A DNA stretch of 64,000 nt, from positions 1-64,000 of the forward strand of contig JAMPIT010000435.1 in the NCBI GenBank assembly GCA_026261815.1. Direction: 5' to 3'. Positions within the stretch are counted from its first letter, which is position 1. Every line of letters starts with the position of its first letter. Below are positions 42,037 to 56,800 of this stretch, in pieces. The DNA is from Monarcha castaneiventris obscurior. Its lineage: Eukaryota; Chordata; Aves; Passeriformes; Monarchidae. The notes beneath the pieces were generated by a model that saw nothing but the letters and a program-made list of their open reading frames with translations, had not been told where the DNA came from and searched no databases. The position numbers and the translations under genes are program-made.

Positions 42037-45000
42037 TGGAAATAATTCTGATATTTCCTTGCTAAACACGAGGTTTTCCCTTCTACATGCTTATGCATTT
42101 GACAGTCTAGAGCTCAGGTCTTATCTGAATGGACTGCAGAGTTGTCTATGTTGTGGCAGGCAGGATTATCTCAGTGCCACATGTGCTACAGGATGGCTTT
42201 GAAGGGGAGAAACAGAATGGGGAACATTGGTCTTTGTTACCACTGGTAGTAGAAATGCTGAATGGGGAATGGTGGGCAGGGTGTGCCTTGCATCTCTCTC
42301 CATTTCAGTCACAGCTAAGCTGCTTGGTCTAGACTCAGAGTATAATACTGTTTCCTTGATTCCTTACCTAACGAACAAGCAATAATAATATAAAGCAAAC
42401 ATTGCTGTCTACATTGAAATGCAAAATATCAAGGCCATATTTGAAATACTTTTCCCAGCTGAAGTCTGCAGGAGATGCCAATGCAGCCAGGACTTCACTC
42501 TGGTATCTAATCACAGCTCTGCTGTGACCTGTCCTGTGACCACCATGACTCATCTGACCGTCCTTAGTGGTACTCACCCCACCAGCACTGTGGGGGTAAC
42601 AAAATGTGTCTTCCTTTATATAATAGCAATGAAATGCTGCTGTAGTTTTTCTCTGCAACTAACACTCACAGTGAGGTTTTATTTTGATGTGTCTGCAGTG
42701 TAAAGCACAATTCCTGCCACTGCATCTCAAACAGCCTGGAGGTGTTTCTGTCAAAATCCAGCCCCTTGCAGAACATGTTTCTCCCTCAGCAGGAGAGACT
42801 TACAACAGAGGGAACGTTTGTGTTTGAAGATTGAGCTCATCTGATGGAGATGTGATCTTGTTATATGCTTGTAATCGTATTTCTGATATTCCAATGCATT
42901 CAGCTGGATTATGGCTACAGGTAAATTTTATTAGCTTCTTCCATGATCTCATAATAACGGGCATTTTTCCCTTATTTCTGCAGTCAAGCAAGACAGAGAG
43001 GTCAAGGGATGGGAATTCCAACACCAACACAAGAAAGTAAATACTGATTTTTCATTGACACTGGTCACCCTAAATTACACACGGCCCTTTGAAACAGAAG
43101 ATTTTAACTGACTTGATGTGAAACACAACGTGCATTGCTGAGAACTCATAGTATCCCGTTCCCTTGCTTTCATCTCTGTTCTTCCACATTATCTATTATT
43201 TTCTAGCACAGTGATGCCACATTTCCTTTGAAACACCCTTGATGCACACTTTTGTAGAAATTTAGAATTGCATCTCCAAAAAATATGGTATCCTGACGCT
43301 AGAACAAGGTACTTCACCCTGACTTGGAAAGCAGCCACACCCCACATTCACATGCTTGTACATTCACCCCCAGAATTCAGTCTGATCCATGTGGCTGTGG
43401 AAAGCTGCATCCTGCTGTACAAATGTCCCATTCCTTTTTCCAGGCCTAATCCTGGGCTATCAGCTTTCACTATTCCTTCCACAAGATCCTTCTCTAAATC
43501 CTTTTCCTTGCATTGAGTCCTTTAAGTGCCAGGCAAAACTATTATAGACTTTGAAATAGCACTGTGATGATTGAGATAAGATGCAGAATTATTTTATCTA
43601 CATACAAGGCTTTACTCTCTGAAATAGTTTTACCTTTAGGTAGGAAACTTTCCATAGTAAAAACATTTATGTATTTATGTATGTATTTATTTGAATTATT
43701 GAGGGTTTTTCTGAAGGCTTGGCCAATCATGTTCTGTTGTAATTCTTGAATGATGTATGCAGGAATAATTCTTTCATCCTGCATTCTTATCCAGTCATTT
43801 TCTGTCAAGTCTGCATAGAGGTTTTCTTCTTATTTGATATGAAACTGACTGGTCCCTGACATTAAATATTTTGAAGATTTGGGTGGTTTTCTTTTGGTTT
43901 TTTACTTCTAGGATACTATTATGAAAGCACATAAATTCGCATGCATTGTACATGCACTTTCTAAAGACTGACTTCTTGCACAAAAATAATTCTGTAGCTT
44001 TGTAACAAAATCTTTAAATGTTCTGAAACTTCTATCATCCAGTCTTGTCTAGTCCAAATGAGTGTCTCTTGCAACACCAGTAGCTGCTTGCCTGGCTGAG
44101 CCAGAAGAATCTCTCTTTCTACTGGCTACTCCAAACCTAAAACACTGCTCTGTAGGACTCATATTTCTGTACTATACCTACATGGTTTTCTTTGTCAGGC
44201 AACAAGCTGCTTCTGTCATCTGTTAGGAATAAAAAAATACCCAAACCCTTTTTGGCAGAACCCGTGAGACTCTACTTACCGAGTCGCTTGAAGTTTCTCC
44301 CTCTTTTCTTAGGTCTCAAAGGGTTTGGATGGGAGGGGTTCCTGCTCTCTTTAAATGCTGTGACCACCTCTGTCAGCCCTATAAGCTCGGAGGGGAGGGG
44401 AGGGAGAGTTTCAGGGATCTGAGCAATGCCATTGCTATCACCAAGCTGAAAATAACCTCTGACAAAAGCCTGGCATTTTGTTCCCTTATGTCCACTTGTG
44501 AGTAGGTGGACAACAATGCAGCCCCTCGGATTACACCTAAAGGACATTCCTGACTGCAGCCTAACAGATCAGAAATAAAGATTAAAGTTTTATAGTTGCT
44601 CTACTGCATTGCTTAAATGTGAATCATAAAATAACAGTCCCTGAAATGAGGATTTAGTTATTAATGGTCCCTCTGCCAAAAGGAGTTTTCTGAAATAATT
44701 GTTAAAAATAATAATAAAACCTGTTTGTAGCTGGTTTTATTAGCAACAGTTAATAAACTGGAAAACAACAGTTCTAACCTCAATAGCATTTCATTCTGCA
44801 GTTCATGGTTTGATACATGCAACTGGTTTGTCTTCTAGGATGCAGAGAATTATGCTTTTAACTCAAATCTTTCCTTTTTCAGTGTTTTCAGGCATTAAGA
44901 TGGGTTGCTAATATGTAAAATATTTAGCCTGTGTAATTATTGCAGTTCTATTTGCCATGCTTGACTATGCCCCTTGGAAATGGATGAGGCTGCAGATGTG

Positions 45001-47160
45001 TTAGAGATGTGGGTAGTAAAGTATGAAGCACTTTTTTACAGGGTTTTATTTTAAGGGCTTCAAAGGTTTAGAAGCTAATTCTCACTTTCTGAACAGATGC
45101 CTGAATTTAGCAACTTTGTTCAGGATCTTGGTCTTTGTTGTGTATGAAAGGGCCCATCCCAGGGGTTAAACACCAGAACTCTCAAGCTGAAAGTCTCAAC
45201 TTGGGGACTTTCATGGAAGTGTAAGGAAATCAGATGTCTAATCCATGTCAGACTGTAGGATTTAGGGATCTGTTAGCTGAGGCTGCTAAGAAAACTCTTA
45301 AGAACCTATAAATCTGTTTACTGTTGAATCTGGCAAGGATTTTATAATGCAGAGACAGGTCATTTGTGTAAAATTGGAGGACTATTTTTTCTGAGCAGAG
45401 AAGCTGGACTCCATCTCTTTTTGATTGCTCTCCCAAGATAGTTAATGGAACTATTCTGTCAGATGAGGCCAAATGCAGAGGGGACAGTGCAGTGTGTGTG
45501 GTATGAGGGTTCTTTGTAAGAGGGTAGCTAGGAGGGGTTGGAGTGGGCCTGAGCTCCCTGTTGGAGTACATGGGAAGCACTGAGAAGCTTTTAAAATCTT
45601 TGTGTTTGCACCCTTGGTGACCTGTATTAGGACCCCTGACGTGAGAGAGAGATGAACCTTCTCTAATCCTCACTCATGTTTTATAGATGGTGTATTTGGA
45701 TGGATCTGCACCATAACCAACAGCAGGGAACTCTGCAGAAAAAGATTTTGCCCCCAAACGTAATCTTTTTCCCTTTGGTTTTGGCAGAGGATTTAAGGGG
45801 AAAATGCAGCTGAACAACGTTTAGGTTTCCTTGTGTTGGCTACTGCTTAATTTCTGTGCTACTGTGTGCCCTGGTAAGGATTGTTGAAAGACTCTTTACA
45901 GCTCTAGGGAGCAGCTGGATCTACACAGGTTAGTTGGGATTGCCTGTAATTCCAGGTCAGCTGTGGTTAGCAGGACCTGGGATACGAAGAAAAGACATGC
46001 AACTGGAGTCGCACATGCACTAACTGGAGAGAGAAAGTAGAGTTTTCTATAAATCAAAGGCAGGGATTAAAAAACCCTGCCTGAGAGCTGGAACACAGCG
46101 ACTCAAAAGCAAAACCAGCCTGGGGGCCAGAGGAACTTTCCCAGAGCACATCAGGTACTCGGGGCATGTTCCAGGGGAGGTGAGGCAGGTGGGAAGAGCA
46201 GGGCGCTGGGCTATCACAGACAAATGCAGGGCTTCTGGGGCATGAGACCCTTGGAGCAGAGAAAGCAGCAGCTTTTCAGCCTGAAAAACAAACCTAGAGG
46301 AAGAAAAGTGCTGGTGATAAAGCAACTGCAGTGTGTCAGTAGCCAAGGGACACTGGACAGCAAGTCAAAAAATATGCTCAGCTTTCCAAAACAGAGCACC
46401 ATGTGTGAGAAGGCCATTTCACCAAGACTAATTTCTGTAATTTCTTAGTCTGTCAGCTGTGGTCAAAAATGAAAGGGGTGGTTTGTTTCCATTGAGTAAT
46501 GCAAGTTTCTAAAACCTTTGCCTTTATATTTCCAGAATGAAATTGATAGCAGGTATAAGGAAGATCAATTATCTCTTTGGAAAAGAAAAATCTATTCAGT
46601 GCTCTAGTGAGAATTCTTCCCTCTTCCAGCTTTTATTCTTCTTTCCCCCTCATTTAGGAAAATTTGAATAGTGATCCTAGTCTGTCAGGTGTATTTTGTG
46701 TTAGAACTTTGCATGATTAAAGAGCAGACGAGTTTGTTTTACTGTGGTAGCTGTTTTAATTATGGGGTTTTTTTATGCAGTCCAAACCTGAATCTTGGGC
46801 TTTGCTACCATTTCTCCTATCCCAGTTTGGTCTGCCAGGCACATTTCACCTGGGAAAGCAGATACAGTGTATTTTAATTTGTTAGCTATTACTTGTTATC
46901 CGAGTGTGAACTGTATGAGAAGCCTTCATCTTTCCTCCTTCAGTGTATAAGAGACACTGCTGCACGTATTTAAATTCAAGTGGTTTGATTTAACCTGTTT
47001 GAAATTTCTGTGACATTTGGACACACTTTCCTGAGTGCTCCAGGGTGATATCTTATTTCCTAACTGTTTTGTTCCAACTTGTTTTTAGGAGCTGTAGTAT
47101 CTACTGGTAAGAGTTCAGAAGTCACAATGTGTTACTTAATTCACTCTTTCATGAAATACC

Positions 47161-47832
47161 GTTTTCCCCCCTTCCTTCAGAACACACCAACACCTGCCTG
47201 ACAAAAAAAGAAGGAAGAATATACAATGTATTACTTAGGTAATCTAATCTGATCAAACAGAAAAAGTCAGTGTAGAGCTTTAAGTAAGTTTAATCTGAAC
47301 AAATCAATTTAAAAATACAGTATAAATAATTCTTAACTTATATAAAAATTGATTAAGAAAATTTGGGGGTTTTTTTGTGCTTCATACTAAACTTTACAAA
47401 AGAGCATTATTAAACACAGATGTGAAACATTTTAACTATGGCCTTTTTGTTAAGACATAAAATATGTACACACTCACAGTACTTTTTTTTGGTGCAAAAT
47501 ATGTACTGACTGACAGACTGTACCTTTCTGTACAAAGACAATTTCATCTTACTTTGCATAGAAGAAATCAACACACACTCACAAAAAACCCCACTACATA
47601 CATAACTTTGTTGTTAAAATACTTCAGGTAAGCCTTTTGGAAAAATTCATTAGGCATTAACTTTCTCCTTAAGAGTCAGTTTTATTTTCTAAAGCATTAA
47701 TTAAGGCTATTCCAGCATTGAGGTCTTGGCAATACATGTCCAAACCATTGTCCATCACACAATGCCAGACGTGTGCAGTGTGTTAGCAGTAATTTTGCCT
47801 GCTAACACAGTCAGCAATTCCCTATCCCAAAA
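47161..47832 (-). other. E2F8: E2F8 3-prime UTR region
   Basis: AT-rich sequence downstream of the TAA stop on the - strand, without open frames or repeats. Several TTTATT words on the + strand (AATAAA on the - strand), such as near 47,680, are candidate poly(A) signals. The end of the transcript cannot be fixed. Confidence 0.4.
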
Positions 47833-50800
47833 TTAGTCTTCTGAAACTTCAAGTTTTCGTTGAGGAATATATAGAGTTCCTTGAGAAATTCTCTGGATAC
47901 CATCTGAGTTTGCAGATAGTGAAGGTTCTGTGTTTGGCCCTCCTGGTGTGCGAAAAAAGTTTTCTGTAACTGCCTGAGGCTCCTGAGGTTCCTCTGGAGC
48001 AGAAGGCTAAAGACAAGAGAGAAAGTTACTTTCATTTATGGGGGAATAAAAAGTAAATTCTACTTCTAAGTTTCTGCAGGATGTTATCAAACTCTTTTTT
48101 TCCCCCCCTGAAATTAAAAAACTGTACTTTTTACTGAGAAGGATATACCTGCATTCCTTGATTTTTATATATACATATATATAAAAATACATAAAAATAT
48201 GGTTTCTCTAATCCCCTTATTTTTTAATACAAACAGATATTAGGCAATGCAATATTACATAAAAGATACAGAAAAACTTCCTGTGGGAAAAAAGTATTTA
48301 AAATCCTTTACAATCCTATCCTATTAAAAGAAAAGCTATTATTAAGCACAAGAACTTGAGAGTAGATTAGGGAAGTAACAAGAAGGAAAGATAAAGTAAC
48401 AAATGGACAATTTGTTAATAAGCACAGTCTCAGATCTATGTAAAATCCTCCTTCTACAACAGTTGTCTCTTCACATCTTGTCATCTTCCAGCTGGCTCCA
48501 CTTCCACCACAAATAAGTCACTTATCTTCCTTGCTAACCTCTCATTTCTATTGTACTTAGGCTGGCCTTCACTGCTAGCTCTTTTTGGGCAGTGCTGATT
48601 TCTAAAGATCAAAAAGAAATGTTTATTTATAAATTTTACCTGCTGTAAGGGAGCTACTGCACTGTACTTCCCACTCAACCCACCATGGTCGAGTTGCAAT
48701 ATATTTCAACTCACCTTCCCTTCTTGCACGTTTGTGCTTCCTGAGCTATGGCTGATATTTTCTGATTGGGAAGAGACTGGCACGTGCTGAAGAACAGGAT
48801 TTGCAGGAACTTGCACACCAGCAGGTATTAGTCCTATGTGTTGCAGCATAAAGTTCAGAGCTGAAGAGCTTGGATTTGGGGCAGAACTGGTACTGCTCGA
48901 ATTGAGGCAGGAGTTGCTCAGTACAGGTGCAGCAGCTATAGAATTTGGTGACAGCATTATGTTCAAGGGTGTTATATGAAAAGCAGGAATATTGACTGTT
49001 TTCAGTTCTGAGGCTGGCATTGGAATGACACCTGAAACAGAAACACCAAACGTTGGAGGGGATCTGGATGAACTGGCCCCGGCCCCTTGAGCCAGCCCCC
49101 CGTGCCTGTTTCCCTGGACACTGACCAGTGATGGGAGAGCTGTAGGCTGTGTGCTGCAGTGAGCACAGCCCAGCTTTCTCTTTATTGGAGCACTCTGCCT
49201 TGTTGCCATGGGTGCAGTGAGTCAGAGGAATAAGATAACCAGATGGAAAAAAAGTCTGAGAAAGAAAGAGACAGCACACTTTTAGCCCAAACGTAATAAA
49301 CAAACCCTAAATGTTTTCTCCAAAGCTGCAAACCCCCTTGCCTTGTTCTTATTCTTTATCCTCCATGTCCCCAGAATCCCATATCCCATGCCTGTACTAC
49401 TTTCTGTCTGAAATGAGACACAGCAGACTCAAGGACATGCTCTTTCAAATAAAACCACACAGAAGTCAGCTGGCTCCATTTCCAACTGATGTTCTTGATG
49501 GGGAACTGGAAATCCACCTGGGATTAACACAGTGCAATTTGACTAGATGGAAAAGAAATGCTGATACTGAATACTTTTTTCCAGAAGAAACATCCTGGAC
49601 CCAGTAATCATCACATCATCTCATTCTTGGATTGTGTTTTTTATAAAACAAATGTTGGAACACAAAACTTTTGCACTTACACATTCCATTTTTGTCAACA
49701 GAGCTATTCTTTATCCAGGTTCTCCACAGCAATCACTCTTAACTGCAGAATACTGAATTTTACTGACAAAGAGTTTTGTGTGATTCTGTTTCAAAGTATT
49801 TGACAGTCAGTATATGCAAACAAAGGACTGGGGAGGTAAGGGATCTCAACATTTCTCTCAGCTCCTAATGTGACCTTCAATCCAATGGAAACCTGAAAGC
49901 CTCTTTATGTCCTCTTATTTGTGTACTTAATGCAGAAACAGAAATCCTACATTCCTACAAAATAAGGTTTTAAAAGCACACTAAAAAGAATCTAACCAAA
50001 GACGACCTATGTAGGTATAGTTTGTTAAAGTTTTGTTTCTTTTGCAAAGACTCCAAGTAGTGTTTTCCCTGGCAAGACAAATCTTACCTCAGGAGCAGGA
50101 ATGGCAAATGCCACAGGTATGTCTTGTTTTGTTTTGATTTTATCTTCATCTTCTGGAATATTTTCTTTTGTACATTGGTCACAGCAACTTGCCATGTTTT
50201 GATCTACTGGTTTGGTTTCATTCTGTCTCTCTCCCTGGACATTGTCCATTTCATGATTTGTTTGTGAGCTGTTGGAAGGTGGTTTTTCATTCTTAGTGGA
50301 TTCTCCCTTTGAAAAAAAGTACATACAAAAAGAAAGACGGGTGTGGTAAGGCTTAACATTGTCAATTACAGCCCTATGATGATATTTATACATTCTTCAA
50401 AATTGGAAAGCAAGTTTTTACTTCTTCCTCATTCCCAAGTTTGTGCTATAAAAATTTCTGGTCGTTGGTATAGCCAGGGCCATGCTATCACCGCTTGTTC
50501 CTTCCCAGCTAGGATGTTTGATAGCATGTGCTGTCATAACACACCCATAACATATGATGACTGTTTTGGCAAGCCAAATTTACAGCAGATTTATAATTTA
50601 CAGAGATGCTAAAATAATCAGCAGCAGAGGAGTAGAAAGCAATCCAGCCCCAGTCTCTCTATATTCATTATATGAATCTCTTATTTTCCATGTCCTGTTC
50701 TATTACGCCTACAGCAACCCAACACTGGGTGGAAATACTTAGAAGGTATCAGGATTTTGGGACGTTCGCTGTCCAGTGAATTTTATATGTCCACTTTCCC

Positions 50801-53800
50801 TCCTAACACCTCTAAAGCCAAGAATGGATGTCAGCAAGTTTATAGAATCCTAGAATTCCAGGGACCTTGAAGATCACCTCCTTCCAACCTCACTCTCAAC
50901 TTGACCTACTCCAGAATCATATATAAATAGGTAAGTTTTGACACAGTGTTTTGGGAGTTGTTTTATTTTCACTACACCTGTACACTTTGTCTTTTTAGAT
51001 ACAAACCCCAGCCCCTCGAACATCAGCAAGCACAGCAAATGAACACCATCTCCTCAAGCCTGATGTTATTTAAAACGCCTACGCTCATTGGCAGGCTCCT
51101 ACATCACTTTGAAAATGAGTGGGTGGCATCATCACTGAGCTATAAAATGGCATTTTAAAACTAATTTAACTTACCAAAGAAGTATCAAGGCTTTCCTCAT
51201 CACTTTTACGCCTTTTAATTAAATTATTCTCTGGTAATGCTTGTGATCTTTTAAGGCACCGCTGAGATGAAGTTTCTGATTTCGTATCTGGTCTTTCTTC
51301 AGCTGCCAAGGACTTTGTTGGCTCCTCCGTACCTCTCTGAGTGTCCCCTTCCTCAGTGGTTATTTTATTTAATACTTTCGAATTATTACTCTTAATTCCA
51401 GTTACGTTAGCACACGGCAGAGGCTGCAACATGAAGCCTGGGCTGTAGGTTGTCACAGTGTGGGCTTGGGAAGGGTGCAGATATATTGCATATGAAACCC
51501 CAGACTGCGGATGAGGTAGGATGACTGGTGACACTGAGCTGTGGCTCGCAGGGCACACCCCAAGGGGCTGGCTCAGAGCTGGCTGCTGAGAGGGTTCAGG
51601 CTTGGGGACAGCCTCAGGCGAGGACAGGGCATATTTCATCTGCATCTCTTCTGCTGTCCTTAAGCAAAAAAAAAACCAAAAAAAAGCCCAAACGTATTTT
51701 AATTTTAATTTTTAATGAATGCCCTGACAAATTATCTACTGTAATACAAAGAGTTAACATGACCTTGTACTTCTCAATCCACTAATAAGAAAATAAATGA
51801 AAAAATAGCCTGCAGTACTAGGGGTTAATGGTTTTTGCAGGCTATTGCCCCACTCAAACTGAGCATAACGTTAACTTAATGGCCAGTGACATCATAAACC
51901 TTCTCACCTTTAAACTTGTGCAAACTTACTTGGATTGTCCTTCCAGCTGATGTTTAGTGATTGCTGGAAACTGAGCTATTGTGTTTGGGAAAACTGGTAA
52001 ACTTTGATAAGTACCTGGTTGGAGGAGAAAAACAAATCAAAACTGTTAGTACATCAAATTCAGAAGTTAAAATTTAAAGTTAATTGGAGGAGACTGCATT
52101 ATGTAATGTAACATACACATTTAATGAGACAAATTATCCTCAAACTCAGCCCAGATTTGATTTGATCAACTGGACATCAGCTTACATCAAACAAATTTTA
52201 AAGGCCCCAAAGAGGATTCCTAGCAAGATCATGAACATTGACAGGTAATTTTCTGGCCATTTTTTGGAATACAGAACTGCTTTGATAATATGTTCCAAAG
52301 CAGTTTCTACAACAAAGCAAGTTCAGAGAAGATCCAACATTCAGAGATTCAGTGATTCTATGCAAACAAAAGGTTTGTAGCCATTTCTGTATTTCTGACA
52401 GTTCTAAAGAGGTATTTTTTGAAAGGAGGCATCACCCACACATCTGCATGTCTTGTGAGAAGAGGGCAAGCCCAAATATTTAATGCAAGAATTTGTTTTC
52501 TTTTGACTTAAAAAACAAAGAAAAAGAAGTTTCTAAAAGAAAAATTAGAAAAAGATACACACTGGCACTTATTTTAACTGGGCTGGTTGGAGCAGACTGG
52601 ATCTTCCTTCTGTCATTTTCTATACTCTTAACTAATTTTATTAGAGATGAATGCCGAGTGAAGTTTTGCTTTCCTTTTGAAGGAAAAAGGGCTTTTGAGC
52701 ACTGCTCTTTGGAAGGGATGGATTCTGGTGGGGAACAGGTTGTAGAAGTTGCTTCAAGTTTTGTATCTGAAAAAGAGAAGAAAAAGGACAAAATACATAT
52801 CATATGCAGATTCAGTAATTAAAAGCAATTATTTGACCCTGGCTTATAATTCTTGAAGTATCAGCAGCAGCAAACACGGAAATTCAAGAATCTCTATATG
52901 TGAACATTCACTGTGTGCAATTAGATACTGGTTGCTGTTAAGGACAGTGATGTGACTAGTAAAAGATTTTCTGTTAATTCTGTCTTTTGGTCAAAAAATT
53001 CTAGTAGAGAAAACAAAGAAACAATCAATATCATCAGCAGAACAAAAGGAAATGACACATACACCTACCCTGAGCATTTGGCAAGACCTCAGGTCCTGTC
53101 CACTTGAATGCTGGTTTTCTACCTCTCTCCTCTGTAACATGAACTTTTTTGATAAGCTTGAGGCTGCTGAGAACATTTGCTATGTCATAAAGTCTTCTAA
53201 TTTTAGCTGAAATTAAAAAAAATATATAGCAATTACAATTAACAAGTTAGCATGTATCAGATAAAGAAATGTTGTAACACCCTTTAAGCAGCTAAAAGGA
53301 AAGCGCTTTAAAAAAATTACAAGAACAATTTTGTGGAGCAGGTATTTATACAATGAAATAACATTGTGATACAAAGTTTACATGTAAAATAGAAAAACAG
53401 AGATACACATCTAGAAGACACTGCAAAGCTTGTTATGCTAAATGTGGAAAAAAGAACATTTTCAAAACAAGTTAATTTCTGTGCAATGATCAAACCTATA
53501 CAAATCCTGTAGTAAAAATAAGTAGATTAAAAGGCAGGTACACACATGCAATGGCAAACGTGGGAACTGGAGGGAAGAGAGACACTAAAATCCAACAGGA
53601 TAATCATTCTGCATGTCTTCCCTGTCTCCAGGTTGAGCTGTTAGGGGAAAGTTTAGGCAATCTACAGGTGAGTTCTAGAACAAAGTGAATGTGCTTAGGC
53701 CAAAACTGATACTGAAAATTTAAAGTCTAGCAAATCATGGTATTTGGGACTGTGCTTCATATCCAAGAACGTGGTAAAACATGGGATTGATACCTGAAAT

Positions 53801-56800
53801 ACAGGCAGATGGATGGAATGCCCTGGAAATGCTTTTGGTGTGAGACAGGCTCTTCTTATGGAAGAATAAAAGCAAGCAAAAAACCCCTATTGAGTAGCCA
53901 TCCACCCTCTCTATGTTGCTATGAGGCAGTGGAAAGGAAATCATTAACTGAAACCAGCAAGGATCAGTATTTGCATAGATAGATACAATTCCACAAAAAA
54001 AAAAAAACCCAAAAAAACCAAACCCATAGAAAAACCCGAACAAGCAAAGGAGTCTGAGAATCAAGGAACAGAGTAATTTTCAATGAAACCTGCAACTATC
54101 CCTCAAAAGCAGTACATTTTAAATTATTATATGTGTACTGACCTAGACCTAGAAATACCATTTCATTTGAATGGAGGGGAAGGGGAGGAAGTGTGCAGGG
54201 AACTGAGAGAAGGGGTAAAAGAATGAAGAAATAATTGGCAGTTAGAGCACAGGGTTTCACTTCCTCTGACATGCAAGTTGGTCACAGGAGTTTTACATAA
54301 TTTCTTTAGATTTCTACCAAGTTAGTTATGTGGCCAGAACACAGATTTTGCATGATTCTGGGGCATCTTTGGTGAAATGATGCTGAAAACTTTGACAGGC
54401 TGCTTGAGGAAAGAGAAATTGTTACAAATATGGAGCTTTGTGACATTCCTTCAGGAAGGAGGATTTAATGGCCTTCTCCTCTTAGGTGGGCATTATGTAT
54501 CAATAACCATACATAAATGAGAAACTGCAGAAGGTGTTTAGTGAGTTTTTGGAGGCTCAAATAAATATTTCTGGCAGGAAAAATAAGACAGTATTTTTCG
54601 TTATATGAAGTAGTACTGGAGTAATTAATTTAGCTTACACTTGCTGTTGTACTTACTTTTAAACTTGCTTTTATCTAAGTCTTCTAACTGATCTTCTCCA
54701 ATCAAGATTTTAGCAGCAACTTCAAGGCTCACTATTTGAGGTGTTGATACAAGAAACAGCATCACAAATTTCTGACTCATCACACGTAAGGACTTGTATT
54801 TCCTGCCATTCACTGATGCTGCAGCAGACAGAAGAAAGGATTAAAGTATTCAGCGACACACCAGCTACAAACATAAAACACTGAAGAAATTTGTCAGTAA
54901 TAATAATTGTAAGAACAATACAGAGACTAGGCAGGGCCAATGCTGACTCCAGAATCATGTGTCTACATGACAAGAAACAGATGATTGGGTGGATACCAAG
55001 TCTAACTACAAAGAAGAAAAGGTGATATGTATCCCACATATACATTTCCTGTTGTCTGACAACTCGTACTCTTAAAGATGCTTAACCCTTATTTAAAATT
55101 TCTTCCATGAATCAAAGCTAAATTAATAAAACAAATTCAGTAGTTTAGGCTTCGGATTTCTATAACATTCACTGGTAACTTCTGGTTTCTATAATAATTC
55201 AGTGGTAATGGCAATTGGATTATATGTTGGTTTATTTGATAGTTTCACCTGATGTAGAAACAAATTACAAGAACTGAACAAATAAGACAAGTGAAAGAGT
55301 GCAGAGCACTTTTTCTCACCACAAAGGGTTGTGGTGCCTTTGGGGCTGTACCATCTTGGAACAAAAAAAAGGCGGCAAATAAATGTTTTTTCCAAGTTCA
55401 TAAAAATTTATCATTATAAGAACATATTATTCTTGGCATTATAGAGAATTATTACCGGCACGAAATTCCACTCCTGGGAGCTCGACAAAAGACATTTCTG
55501 ACTGCTCACTTGAGCCAAAAGAACTTGCCATTTCTTCATTTCTTTCACTGTCAGGATCGAATTCATGCTCATACTCTCTTTTCTTGATCATCTGGATTTG
55601 CTGTATGTATTTGTTCTCTTCTCCCACTTTTTTCAGGGCCTGCAGGGTCTGGGGGAGGTTGTGGCGCCCGTGCCAGACATATCTGTTCCTGGCCAGGCGG
55701 CTCACCATGTGCAGGCTCTCCAGCACGTTCACTATGTCATAGATGCGCCTGCGCTCCACGTCTGCAGGGGAAAAGATGAACCTGACACCTCTGCTACACA
55801 AAATATGTTCACCCATGCATTACCTGCAGCACAAATCCCTGTCCTTCCTCTTAATGTACTTCTAAACCATTTTTGCCAATTCCCTATCACAAAAATTTCT
55901 GAAAATAGCCCCCACAGGTCTTGCCAGCAAGGAAAACAATTCATATGTGGAAAGACTTGCTGTTTCAGAGTTATACTTGGCTTTCAACATTCCTCAAGAA
56001 ATAAAACTTACTGTTGCCAGAAGAGCCATTGCATGGGTTTCAATCCAGTGTTAGAAAAAACAGAGCATTTTTAATTATTCACTGCATTGATTTTAGACTG
56101 TGTCCTTAAATAACCATGGAAACTCATGGTAGGAAACTTTTTATAACTTCTTTTTATATGTTATTTTATTAGCACACTCTTCTCATTTGTCTGATAAACT
56201 CTTGGTTTTGACCAGACATTTTCTAAAACAGATCTTTTTTACAAAGTATAAAAAATGTAAATCATACCGCTTTAAAATTTTTATAACTATTATATATTAT
56301 TAATAGTATATAAGCTGTAGAATACTGTAATTCCATAGCCTTTTGATTTTGGAAAGGGTCAGCTTGATGTTAGAAACACAGACTCTGCAGAAATCATTGG
56401 TGCAATATAAAAATAGTGATATAAAATGAGAAAGTTAAGTTACCAAGAACAGAAAGCAGTTTCTTGCTTTGATGTCATGATTGGACAGGAAGCTGTGGGC
56501 TCAGTTTGAGAAATGCTAGTTCCTGCTGCAAAAATCTAACTACTAATCTTAGTCCTCATCTTTGAATCCAAAAAATTGCAACTGGTTATTTGTGATATCA
56601 GCAATAATTTAGATGTTTAATATGGAACAGCATTCAGAATTTCTCAGTTCAGTTGACTGAGGAAACATCAGCATTTTAAAAGATTTTCTCTAGGCATGAG
56701 AAGTTTAAAACTGGGTTTAAATAAGTTTGAGAGAACAGAGTAAGCATCCAAAATTGTATGGAGCAAAAATGCAGTAATAAAAATGGCAGGTTATTGGCAA

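Noticed and set aside
48481..48699. Possible extra E2F8 exon between the last two coding exons
   Set aside because: There is an acceptor-like TTTAG and an open stretch, but no good donor in phase and no match to the human protein. The flanking exons already join in frame.
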